Below, in pieces: positions 6,218-11,516 of a DNA stretch of 11,516 bases (the first letter of the stretch is position 1; each line of letters starts with the position of its first letter). Origin of the DNA: Parcubacteria group bacterium CG10_big_fil_rev_8_21_14_0_10_38_31 (GTDB lineage Bacteria; Patescibacteriota; Minisyncoccia; GCA-002772825); contig PFDM01000038.1 in NCBI GenBank assembly GCA_002772825.1, positions 1-11,516 on the forward strand. The letters are read 5' to 3'. The notes under the pieces are model-generated. The model had not been told where the DNA came from, searched no databases, and saw only the letters and a program-made list of their open reading frames with translations. Both the position numbers and the translations under genes were made by a program.

Positions 6218-6227
6218 ACAATAAATA

Positions 6228-6260
6228 AAAAAATACAAAGGACAGTCTTTTGTATTTTTT
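6228..6260. terminator. AT-rich hairpin with T-tract, possible terminator
   Basis: AAAAAATACAAA (6228-6239) and TTTGTATTTTTT (6249-6260) form a perfect 12-bp stem with a 9-nt loop, ending in T6 on the plus strand and, by symmetry, on the minus strand. Low GC makes it weaker than a classical intrinsic terminator. It would insulate ruvA from anything transcribed from the upstream block. Confidence 0.4.
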
Positions 6261-6359
6261 CTTACATAATCTTCGGAAATTGCATAAAAACCACAATCTA
6301 AGTTCAGGAATTAATTGCGATACCTTTATTAAAAAAGTGCAAATTTTCTAAAAATAACT

Positions 6360-6365
6360 TAAAAT
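6360..6365 (+). promoter_or_regulatory. ruvA -10 element
   Basis: TAAAAT lies exactly 7 bases before the ruvA ATG (6373), the same spacing as for tsaE, rpsT and the amidase gene. The AGGA at 6369-6372 touches the ATG and is too close to act as a Shine-Dalgarno sequence. No convincing -35 is visible. Confidence 0.5.
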
Positions 6366-6372
6366 AATAGGA

Positions 6373-6957
6373 ATGATAACTCACTTAACCGGAAAAATTA
6401 TACTAAAAGGCGATAAGTTTGCCGTATTAGACGTAAATGGGGTCGGTTATCATGTGTATGCTACATTTGATACTCTAAGGAGGTTACCTAAAGATGATGA
6501 TGGAAATCTTTCTTTCTGGACTCATTTGTATGTAAGGGAGAACATTATGGAGCTTTATGGTTTCGCCACACATTCAGAGCTAAAGTTCTTTGAAATGTTA
6601 ATAGGGATTTCCGGCATTGGCCCTAAGGGGGCGATGGGGGTGCTTGCTGTAGCACCGATTGATACTTTACGTCAGGCCATCGCTTCCGGGGACACTACAT
6701 ACCTTACTAAGGTATCAGGTATAGGGAAAAAGATTGCCGATAAGATAGTTTTAGAACTTAAGGATAAGTTAGGTGGATCTGATTATTCTCCTGTTGGTGG
6801 GATGCTTAAGGATGACCAAGATGTGATAGAGGCGCTTCAGTCTTTAGGATACTCGTTAAATGAATCCCGTGAAGCTTTGAAGAAAATTCCAGACGATATT
6901 ACGGGCACGAATAATAGGATAAAAGAAGTATTAAAAAATCTAGGTACGAATAAATAA
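6373..6957 (+). CDS. ruvA: Holliday junction branch-migration protein RuvA
   Basis: RuvA tetramers bind four-way DNA junctions and load the RuvB helicase for branch migration. The 194-aa length is normal (about 200). Domain I, an OB fold, covers about residues 1-62 (MITHLTGKIILKGDKFAVLDVNGVGYHVY in pieces, then LYVRENIMELYGF). Domain II has two helix-hairpin-helix motifs, ISGIGPKGAMGVLA (from 79) and VSGIGKKIADKIVLEL (from 114). Domain III, the RuvB-contacting tail, is visible as VIEALQSLGYSLNESREAL and the rest of the C-terminus. ruvB and ruvC are not adjacent. The Mur ligase starts 8 bases downstream, so the two are probably co-transcribed. Confidence 0.96.
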   Translation: MITHLTGKIILKGDKFAVLDVNGVGYHVYATFDTLRRLPKDDDGNLSFWTHLYVRENIMELYGFATHSELKFFEMLIGISGIGPKGAMGVLAVAPIDTLRQAIASGDTTYLTKVSGIGKKIADKIVLELKDKLGGSDYSPVGGMLKDDQDVIEALQSLGYSLNESREALKKIPDDITGTNNRIKEVLKNLGTNK

Positions 6958-6965
6958 AATTTTAT

Positions 6966-8246
6966 ATGTTTGATATTGATAAATATTTAAGAATAGGACG
7001 AAAGATTATACCGATAAGGATCTTTAAGGCGACCCAACCGACTTATCATTTTCTTTTGGCGTTTTCGGCGGCACTTGTTTACAGGTTTCCATCAAGGAAA
7101 ATTTTTGTCTTAGGGGTTACTGGAACAAAAGGGAAGACAAGCACCCTTGAAGTTGCCAATGCTATCTTGGAAAAAGCCGGGTATAAGACGGCACTTGCTT
7201 CCACTTTAAGGTTTAAAGTTGGTGATGAGTCGGAGAATAATCTATTTAAGATGACGATGCCGGGACGTTTTTTTGTTCAAAAATTTTTACGCAGAGCAGT
7301 GAGAGAGAAATGCCAATATGCGTTATTAGAGATTACTTCCGAAGGGGCAAAACAGTTTCGGCATAAATTTATAGCACTTGATGCTTTGATCTTTACTAAT
7401 CTGGCTAAAGAGCATATAGAATCACACGGTTCTTTTGAGGCGTATCGCGACGCTAAGCTTAAGATAGCTAAAGCTCTTGAGTCTTCACGAAAAAAGAGGA
7501 GGATTATTATTGCCAATACAGATGACGAGAATGCCAACCGGTTCTTAAATATCAACGTTCCTGAAAAGATAGAGTTTGGGATTAAAGAAGTAGAACCTTT
7601 TATTTTAAAAAAGAAAGGAATGGACTTTACTTTCAAAGGAGAAAAAATTTCTACATATTTGTCCGGTGTTTTTAACTTATATAACATCTTGGCGGCGGCT
7701 ACTTTCGCATTCAGTCAAAGTATCGGGCTGGAAACTATCAGAAGAGCTGTTGAGGAGTTTAAGGGGACACCGGGTAGGATGGAGGAAGTAGATGAAGGGC
7801 AAGATTTTACCATTGTGGTTGATTATGCTCACACTACGGATTCTTTGGAGAAAGTTTATGAAGTATTTCAAAATTCCTCCAAGATTTGTGTCTTAGGTTC
7901 AACGGGTGGAGGTAGAGACAAATGGAAAAGACCTGAGCTTGGTAGGATTGCTGACACTTATTGTCATCATATTATACTCACGAATGAAGATCCTTATGAC
8001 GAAGATCCTCAAGGAATTGTAGAAGATGTTTCAGGGGGTATAAAGAGGCCAATCTATGAGGTAATAATGGACAGAAGAGAAGCTATAAGGAAGGCTTTAT
8101 CTTTAGCTAAGACTGGGGATACAGTGATAATCACCGGTAAGGGGACAGACCCATACATAATGGGACCTAATGGCACTAAGCTTGAATGGAGTGACTCTAA
8201 GATTACGAGGGAAGAATTGAGGACCCTCTTAGGTAAATCTATCTAG
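6966..8246 (+). CDS. MurE-like Mur ligase with shortened N-terminal domain
   Basis: This ATP-dependent amide ligase of the Mur superfamily most resembles MurE, which adds the third stem-peptide residue to UDP-MurNAc-L-Ala-D-Glu in the cytoplasm. Visible are the ATP loop GVTGTKGKTST (residues 50-60; Lys55 replaces the usual Asn), LEITSEGAKQFRH, FTNLAKEHIESHG, the AK of YRDAKLKIAKAL as the probable carbamylated-lysine segment, SGVFNLYNILAAA, GTPGRMEEV, VDYAHTTDSLEKV, GSTGGGRDKWKRPELG and GKGTD. The substrate loop reads NEDPYDEDP (340-348) where meso-DAP-specific MurE has DNPR, so the amino acid added is uncertain. Only about 49 residues precede the ATP loop, against about 110 in E. coli, and they are partly hydrophobic (FLLAFSAALVY). 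The gene overlaps the convergent amidase by 8 bp. Confidence 0.88.
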   Translation: MFDIDKYLRIGRKIIPIRIFKATQPTYHFLLAFSAALVYRFPSRKIFVLGVTGTKGKTSTLEVANAILEKAGYKTALASTLRFKVGDESENNLFKMTMPGRFFVQKFLRRAVREKCQYALLEITSEGAKQFRHKFIALDALIFTNLAKEHIESHGSFEAYRDAKLKIAKALESSRKKRRIIIANTDDENANRFLNINVPEKIEFGIKEVEPFILKKKGMDFTFKGEKISTYLSGVFNLYNILAAATFAFSQSIGLETIRRAVEEFKGTPGRMEEVDEGQDFTIVVDYAHTTDSLEKVYEVFQNSSKICVLGSTGGGRDKWKRPELGRIADTYCHHIILTNEDPYDEDPQGIVEDVSGGIKRPIYEVIMDRREAIRKALSLAKTGDTVIITGKGTDPYIMGPNGTKLEWSDSKITREELRTLLGKSI

Positions 8247-9480
8247 CGAAGATTTCGTTTAATTTATCTCTGGTGATAGGGCCTACGAAACCTAGAGGAG
8301 GATCTATGTTATATTTCTTCTGGAATTCTTTTACGGCTTCATTGGTGCATCTTCCAAAATTTCCGTTTATAGGGCAATCATTTTTACTAAGCGTTTCTGG
8401 TGGGTAAACTTCGTTTTGCGCTAAAGCCAACTGAAGGGCGAAGACATCCTTACTTGACTTGAGTCCCTTATTTAAATCATTATTCCAAAAGTAAGTCTTA
8501 CTTAAAGTGTCGTATTGTTTAGTTGATAAATTGACCTCTCCTTCAAAGAAGTTTTTTATCCCCAAATATGTCTGGTAAGCTGCTTCTTCTAGTGCGATCT
8601 TTCTTATATTTTCATTTGTAAATTGCGACTCGTAGATGTAACCATATTCTATAAAAAGGACGGCCGGGTCTAGAGAGTTATTTGCCCCTATGGCAATGAG
8701 TTCTTGATCTTCTGTTATACCGGTTTGTTCTTTTGGCATATCACTGATGGGTAGATATTTTCTTAGTTGATCAAAGACGGGCTGGGCTAAAGCCAAGCTC
8801 GCTTTGGCGTTGGAGTATTGACTCTCTGGGATATAGATAGAAAAGCCGGAATATTCTCCCGGTTTATTATATTTTCTGCCCGGGTAGTCGTTGAAATGGA
8901 TATTGATGACAATGTCGACGTCGTTTTCATTGGCCCATTTATTTATGCCGTATAATTTTATAATAGTTTCTTCTGATGCTCTGTTATGTTCAACAATGTT
9001 GTTTATCTCTACCAACCCAAGTTGAACGACGGTATTCATCATGTTCTTGTATTGATTTGTGAATTGGATTATTGACCACCTGTTTTCATTAAAGTAATTT
9101 AAAAATATGGGATTATAACCATTACTATCTCGCACCAAAAAGACATTGAATGCTTCCTCTTTTTCAAGGAGATTCTTCAGATATTCTCCCAATTCAACAT
9201 TTAAGTCTGCTTCTTTTACTCCGTTAAATTGTGCCCCAAAGACAGCTTCATCGTGACCGGGGACAATTAATATGTTTAACTTGTCCTGTTCTTTTTTTGC
9301 CAGGTTGTAGGTTGTTCTTATCTCTGCTTCTGTAATACTGTCTACGAAGAATACGCCGGCGAGTAAATTCTCTATAGGTTTAACAGAAAGAATCTCATCA
9401 TTATGAGATAACATTAAGGCTCCGCTTAAGATGGCGCCAGCGATCAAAAGCAGATAAATTGTATTTTTTATTAGTTTCAT
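8239..9480 (-). CDS. N-acetylmuramoyl-L-alanine amidase with peptidoglycan-binding domain
   Basis: This zinc amidase cuts the bond between MurNAc and the stem peptide, acting outside the membrane. An N-terminal hydrophobic segment (about residues 7-24, YLLLIAGAILSGALML) is a signal anchor or uncleaved signal peptide. The Amidase_3 domain covers roughly 68-315. Zinc ligands are His76 in VPGHDE (most relatives have DPGHGG), Glu90 in KEADLN and His195 in INIHFND, and the catalytic Glu278 is in LFIEYGY. A C-terminal PG_binding_1-like domain (about 340-413) contains FALQLALAQ, GNFGRCTNEAVKEFQKKY and GFVGPITRDKLNEIF. It has two cysteines that could pair. It diverges from mutM with only 19 bp between start codons and converges on the Mur ligase with an 8-bp overlap. 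A perfect TATAAT stands 7 bases before ATG. Confidence 0.9.
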   Translation of the reverse strand: MKLIKNTIYLLLIAGAILSGALMLSHNDEILSVKPIENLLAGVFFVDSITEAEIRTTYNLAKKEQDKLNILIVPGHDEAVFGAQFNGVKEADLNVELGEYLKNLLEKEEAFNVFLVRDSNGYNPIFLNYFNENRWSIIQFTNQYKNMMNTVVQLGLVEINNIVEHNRASEETIIKLYGINKWANENDVDIVINIHFNDYPGRKYNKPGEYSGFSIYIPESQYSNAKASLALAQPVFDQLRKYLPISDMPKEQTGITEDQELIAIGANNSLDPAVLFIEYGYIYESQFTNENIRKIALEEAAYQTYLGIKNFFEGEVNLSTKQYDTLSKTYFWNNDLNKGLKSSKDVFALQLALAQNEVYPPETLSKNDCPINGNFGRCTNEAVKEFQKKYNIDPPLGFVGPITRDKLNEIFAR

Positions 9481-9499
9481 ATGTATTATTATACAGTAT
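9481..9499. promoter_or_regulatory. 19-bp divergent promoter between amidase gene and mutM
   Basis: The whole intergenic space is 19 bp. On the minus strand, TATAAT (complement of 9488-9493) is a perfect -10 with 7 bases to the amidase ATG. On the plus strand, TATTAT (9484-9489) with 10 bases, or TATACA (9490-9495) with 4 bases, precedes the mutM ATG. The -10 elements overlap, and any -35 contacts must lie inside the opposite gene. No ribosome-binding site fits for either gene. Confidence 0.65.
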
Positions 9500-10330
9500 A
9501 TGCCTGAATTACCAGAGGTTCAAACGACAATCTTCGGTCTTAATCAATTTTTACCCGGTCTTAAGATACGAGGTGTTTGGTCTGACTGGAAAAAGATGAT
9601 TAAATTCCCAAAATCTTTTAACGAGTTTAAGAAAGAGGTAACTGGAAAGAAGATTATAATGGCGGAGAGGAAAGGGAAAAATATATTGATACACTTATCT
9701 GGTAATAAGACGCTTCTTTTGCATATGAAGATGACCGGCTTTCTTTTTTATGGAAAGGATTCAGGGATTAAGTTTAAGCACTTCGCCTTGAGTTTGTCTG
9801 ACGGTAGTGAGTTGATCCTTTCTGACCTTCGTAAGTTTGCTAAGATTTTAGTCTGGCCGACAGACAATTTGGCTGAGCTTGCCGATATCAATAAGATTGG
9901 TCCTGACGCCGTGGACAAAGATTTTTCCTTAAAGAGATTTAAAGAGGTTTTGAGAAAGAGACCTAATGGGAAGATAAAGCAGGTTTTGATGGACCAAAAT
10001 ATTATTGCCGGCATCGGTAATATTTATTCCGATGAAATTTTGTGGTGCTCCGGTGTTCACCCCTTAAGAAAAGTGTCTGATATTAGAGAAAATGAATTTG
10101 GGAAAATTTATAAAAATACGCACTTGATTCTTAAGAAGGCAATAAAACTGGGGGGAGATTCAATGTCTGATTATAGAAATATTTATGGAGAGAGAGGGAA
10201 GTACCAAGACTTTCATAAGGCGTATCACCGAGAAGGGAAGCCTTGCCTGAAGAGGGGATGCAAGGGGAGAATAAAGCGAATAAAAGTCGGTGGTCGCTCG
10301 GCTTGTTTTTGCCCCGTTTGCCAAGTATAG
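9500..10330 (+). CDS. mutM: Formamidopyrimidine-DNA glycosylase (Fpg/MutM)
   Basis: MutM excises 8-oxoguanine and formamidopyrimidines and nicks the DNA by beta/delta elimination. The 276-aa length is typical. The catalytic N-terminus PELPEV (Pro2 nucleophile, Glu3) is intact, which also fixes the start codon. Others seen are ERKGK with Lys60 at the position of E. coli Lys57, LLHMKMTGFL, VLMDQNIIAGIGNIYSDE (helix-two-turn-helix, around 165-182) and GGDSMSDYRNIYGERG. The zinc finger has Cys249, Cys254, Cys271 and Cys274 with the conserved GGR (Arg266). The first cysteine pair is spaced C-x4-C rather than the common C-x2-C. The stop overlaps the -10 hexamer of the next gene. Confidence 0.96.
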   Translation: MPELPEVQTTIFGLNQFLPGLKIRGVWSDWKKMIKFPKSFNEFKKEVTGKKIIMAERKGKNILIHLSGNKTLLLHMKMTGFLFYGKDSGIKFKHFALSLSDGSELILSDLRKFAKILVWPTDNLAELADINKIGPDAVDKDFSLKRFKEVLRKRPNGKIKQVLMDQNIIAGIGNIYSDEILWCSGVHPLRKVSDIRENEFGKIYKNTHLILKKAIKLGGDSMSDYRNIYGERGKYQDFHKAYHREGKPCLKRGCKGRIKRIKVGGRSACFCPVCQV

Positions 10331-10331
10331 T
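10326..10331 (+). promoter_or_regulatory. -10 element overlapping the mutM stop codon
   Basis: TATAGT (5 of 6 matches to TATAAT) is followed by 6 bases and the ATG at 10338. It includes the mutM TAG stop (10328-10330). The spacing predicts a leaderless mRNA for the downstream gene, independent of or additional to read-through from mutM. Confidence 0.5.
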
Positions 10332-10337
10332 ATTTAT

Positions 10338-11225
10338 ATGGAAGCTGACGCGAAAAAAGATTTAATATTTTTAATTCTGTTTTTAATAGGGCTTGGGTTT
10401 GTCTGGTATTATACCGGCGGACTAAACAGGGAATCTTCGAATAGTCCTTTTGTGATACCGCCACATCCTATTGGAGGGATAAGCTCTGGAGATATCAGCA
10501 AAGAAGAAGTCAGTGGAATGGGAGGTTCCCCGTCTAATGATACTTCTGTTGTTGCTACAACTCAATTACTTAAGGATGTAATATCATTCGGCTCTACTTA
10601 CAATGCCAAAGAGACTGACACGGAGAAAGAGTATATAGAGATCAAACTTTCTTCAAAGAGCGTTGATAAAGTTCTCCTTACAGGACTTAGACTTAAGGGT
10701 GTTTATAACTTGGACTTGCCTATTGGCGAAGGGGTCAAGCTTTATTGGCCGGGAATCACTAATACAAAAGAATCAATCTTTCTTGAGCCGGGCGGTAAGG
10801 CTATTATCACAACAGGGCAGTCGCCTATCGGTTATTCTTTTAGATTGAATAAATGCACTGGCTACCTTGAACAATTTCAGGATTTCAACCCTAGTTTACC
10901 TAAAGAATGCCTTTATCCGAAAGATGAAAATATTCCTTCCGGGCCAGGTGGTTTTGATGATAAGTGTCTTGATTATATAGACAGACTACCAAGATGTGAA
11001 ATAGTTAAGACGATGCCGGCTGACTTATCAAGCGTATGTCAAGAATACCTAAGCACTAAGGTAAATTATAAATCTTGCGTAGAGACACATAGAGAGGATC
11101 CGGATTTTTATAAAAACGAATGGCGGATATTCTTGGGTAGAAGTGATGAACTATGGAAGGATAGGAGGGAGACTATAGAGATATCAGACCAATCCGGCAA
11201 TCTTATTAAATCAGTATCTTATTAA
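10338..11225 (+). CDS. Membrane-anchored secreted protein, possible lamin-tail-like domain
   Basis: This 295-aa protein opens with a short charged stretch and one hydrophobic segment (about residues 10-24, LIFLILFLIGLGFVWYY), then a Ser/Gly/Pro-rich linker. That predicts an N-terminal anchor with the rest outside the cell. The body has beta-rich stretches (YIEIKLSSKSVDKVLLTGLRL, GKAIITTGQ) and ends EWRIFLGRSDELWKDRRETI then LIKSVSY. This looks like a lamin-tail-type immunoglobulin fold split by an insert of about 110 residues. The insert holds all six cysteines, suggesting three disulfides. The domain call is tentative. I chose ATG 10338 because the upstream ATG at 10290 would only add residues read out of frame from the mutM zinc finger. 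Neighbouring amidase and Mur ligase genes fit an envelope role, but no function is established. Confidence 0.75.
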   Translation: MEADAKKDLIFLILFLIGLGFVWYYTGGLNRESSNSPFVIPPHPIGGISSGDISKEEVSGMGGSPSNDTSVVATTQLLKDVISFGSTYNAKETDTEKEYIEIKLSSKSVDKVLLTGLRLKGVYNLDLPIGEGVKLYWPGITNTKESIFLEPGGKAIITTGQSPIGYSFRLNKCTGYLEQFQDFNPSLPKECLYPKDENIPSGPGGFDDKCLDYIDRLPRCEIVKTMPADLSSVCQEYLSTKVNYKSCVETHREDPDFYKNEWRIFLGRSDELWKDRRETIEISDQSGNLIKSVSY

Positions 11226-11300
11226 ATTAAACTCCCCATTAGTTGATGGCTTTTCTAGGAAATCAAGTTTTAATTAATAATTTAATAATCAACTCTTTTT

Positions 11301-11368
11301 CAACGGCTAAGTTACAATTTAGCCGTTGGGGGTTCGCCTTATCTGCCACGGCGGATAGCCGTTGGGGG
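11301..11368. repeat. Long-form palindromic repeat, copy 2 of 2
   Basis: It matches 31-98 at 67 of 68 positions in the same orientation, including the loop, the spacer GGGTTCGCC and both GCCGTTG copies. T-runs precede both copies (27-30 and 11296-11300). The single change (A at 11317) lies in the loop of hairpin I, so pairing is unaffected. Here the final G run extends to six and forms an extra hairpin with a C6 run at 11373-11378. Confidence 0.9.
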
Positions 11369-11381
11369 GTTGCCCCCCTTC

Positions 11382-11390
11382 TGTGGATAA
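11382..11390 (-). promoter_or_regulatory. DnaA-box-like 9-mer
   Basis: TGTGGATAA is the exact reverse complement of TTATCCACA, the E. coli consensus DnaA box. It lies 43 bp before the next start codon. I see only this one copy, and a single 9-mer can occur by chance in a window of this length (roughly one in ten). It may be a regulatory DnaA site, part of an origin beyond the window, or coincidence. Confidence 0.3.
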
Positions 11391-11418
11391 CTCTCCCTTA
11401 CCCCCCCCACAAAAAAGG

Positions 11419-11424
11419 TATAAT
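11419..11424 (+). promoter_or_regulatory. -10 element of the right-edge gene
   Basis: A perfect TATAAT sits 8 bases before ATG 11433, predicting a transcript with zero to two leader bases. No -35 is recognisable, and the upstream region is the C-tract. Confidence 0.55.
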
Positions 11425-11432
11425 AACCCCAT

Positions 11433-11516
11433 ATGATATTTAAATTATTAAAGAAGAAAAAAGAAGTAAAAAAAGAGAGCAATCTCACCACTAAACTATT
11501 ACTGCTCACTATATCA
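11433..11516 (+). CDS. Partial gene, N-terminus of a probable membrane protein
   Basis: The frame is open from ATG 11433 to the window edge (28 codons, no stop). It begins MIFKLLKKKKEVKKES, a strongly basic cytoplasmic tail, and then turns hydrophobic (TTKLLLLTIS), which looks like the start of a transmembrane segment or signal anchor. The perfect TATAAT 8 bases upstream supports this start, while no Shine-Dalgarno sequence is present. Too little is visible to name a family. If transcribed with the same logic as its neighbours, it is the first gene of a new unit. Confidence 0.55.
   Translation, partial: MIFKLLKKKKEVKKESNLTTKLLLLTIS

Larger units (their letters stand above)
5924..6307. repeat. 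Block bounded by an 11-bp inverted repeat
   Basis: CTGAACTTAGA (5924-5934) and TCTAAGTTCAG (6297-6307) are exact reverse complements and enclose nearly all the structured intergenic DNA (384 bp). An ATTGC on the outer side of each copy extends the symmetry imperfectly. I see no target-site duplication and no transposase frame, so a miniature element is only a possibility. Confidence 0.4.
5882..6372. other. 491-bp intergenic region rich in inverted repeats
   Basis: No conserved gene lies between rpsT and ruvA. Apart from the rpsT promoter at one end and the ruvA promoter at the other, it holds an 11-bp inverted repeat bounding 5924-6307, a nested inverted-repeat cluster (5949-6024), a 32-codon mini-ORF (6036-6134), a perfect 44-bp palindrome (6174-6217) and an AT-rich hairpin (6228-6260). 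I looked for tRNA, tmRNA, SRP RNA and RNase P RNA core sequences and found none. It is either a structured regulatory or non-coding RNA locus, or the remains of a small mobile element. Confidence 0.6.
11226..11432. other. Intergenic region with repeat, GC hairpin, C-tract and DnaA-box 9-mer
   Basis: This 207-bp stretch holds a weak inverted repeat AGTTGAT (11241-11247)/ATCAACT (11288-11294) followed by CTTTTT, which could be a poor terminator for the preceding gene. Next come repeat copy 3, a G6-TTG-C6 hairpin (11364-11378), a DnaA-box-like 9-mer, an 8-C tract (11401-11408) and the -10 of the next gene. Confidence 0.6.

Noticed and set aside
6036..6224. UGA recoding (Gly, code 25) making a longer small gene
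   Set aside because: All large genes are uninterrupted under the standard code and show no in-frame TGA, which would be expected to be frequent if UGA were sense.
5924..6307. RNase P RNA, tmRNA, SRP RNA or 6S RNA
   Set aside because: None of the conserved core sequences of these RNAs is present in either strand.
8239..8246. A frame error at the Mur ligase/amidase junction
   Set aside because: Both proteins end at natural family C-termini; the 8-bp convergent overlap is simply compact packing.
10290..10337. Upstream in-frame ATG for the anchored protein
   Set aside because: The extra residues are an out-of-frame reading of the mutM zinc-finger codons; ATG 10338 has its own -10 hexamer.
11243..11443. 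66-codon plus-strand open frame
   Set aside because: It runs through the palindromic repeat, the C-tract and the next promoter; the peptide is low quality and has no start signal.

Overview
This AT-rich window looks like a chromosomal segment from a small-genome bacterium of the Patescibacteria/CPR type, most like a parcubacterium. That is inference. It rests on tight gene packing, a DNA polymerase I with no 3'-5' exonuclease domain, a short-N-terminus MurE-like ligase, a divergent HolA, and membrane-anchored proteins with no close textbook counterpart. There is no 16S rRNA here to confirm it. I see no plasmid, phage, CRISPR or transposase gene.

Layout from left to right. Positions 1-113 hold a palindromic repeat. 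An unrecognised 187-aa gene (minus strand, 114-677) diverges from a plus-strand run: tsaE (tRNA t6A modification), polA, holA (clamp-loader delta) and a GT4 glycosyltransferase (782-5634). These four genes overlap or sit a few bases apart, so they probably form one operon. rpsT (ribosomal protein S20, minus) converges on the glycosyltransferase and overlaps its 3' end. A 491-bp stretch (5882-6372) has no conventional gene but is full of structure: nested competing inverted repeats, a 32-codon mini-ORF, a perfect 44-bp palindrome and an AT-rich hairpin. Then come ruvA and a MurE-like ligase (6373-8246). An N-acetylmuramoyl-L-alanine amidase (minus, 8239-9480) converges on the ligase and diverges from mutM across only 19 bp. 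mutM is followed by a membrane-anchored, cysteine-containing protein, possibly with a lamin-tail-like fold. After that come a second, nearly identical copy of the opening repeat, a consensus DnaA-box 9-mer and the start of another gene running off the right edge.

The genes fall into three groups: DNA replication and repair (polA, holA, ruvA, mutM), translation (tsaE, rpsT) and cell envelope (glycosyltransferase, Mur ligase, amidase, anchored secreted protein). This is mostly housekeeping content. The unusual signals are in the non-coding and overlapping DNA. (1) None of the twelve starts has a clear Shine-Dalgarno sequence at normal spacing, and most have a -10-like hexamer 5-8 bases before ATG, which predicts leaderless or near-leaderless mRNAs. 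(2) A perfect 15-bp hairpin with T-tracts on both strands lies inside the glycosyltransferase reading frame, where it can terminate rpsT. (3) A family of CAACGGC/GCCGTTG palindromic repeats occurs three times. (4) The 5924-6307 block has alternative pairings resembling a switch or a decayed small element. I cannot show that any of these is a new system; they are the places to look.
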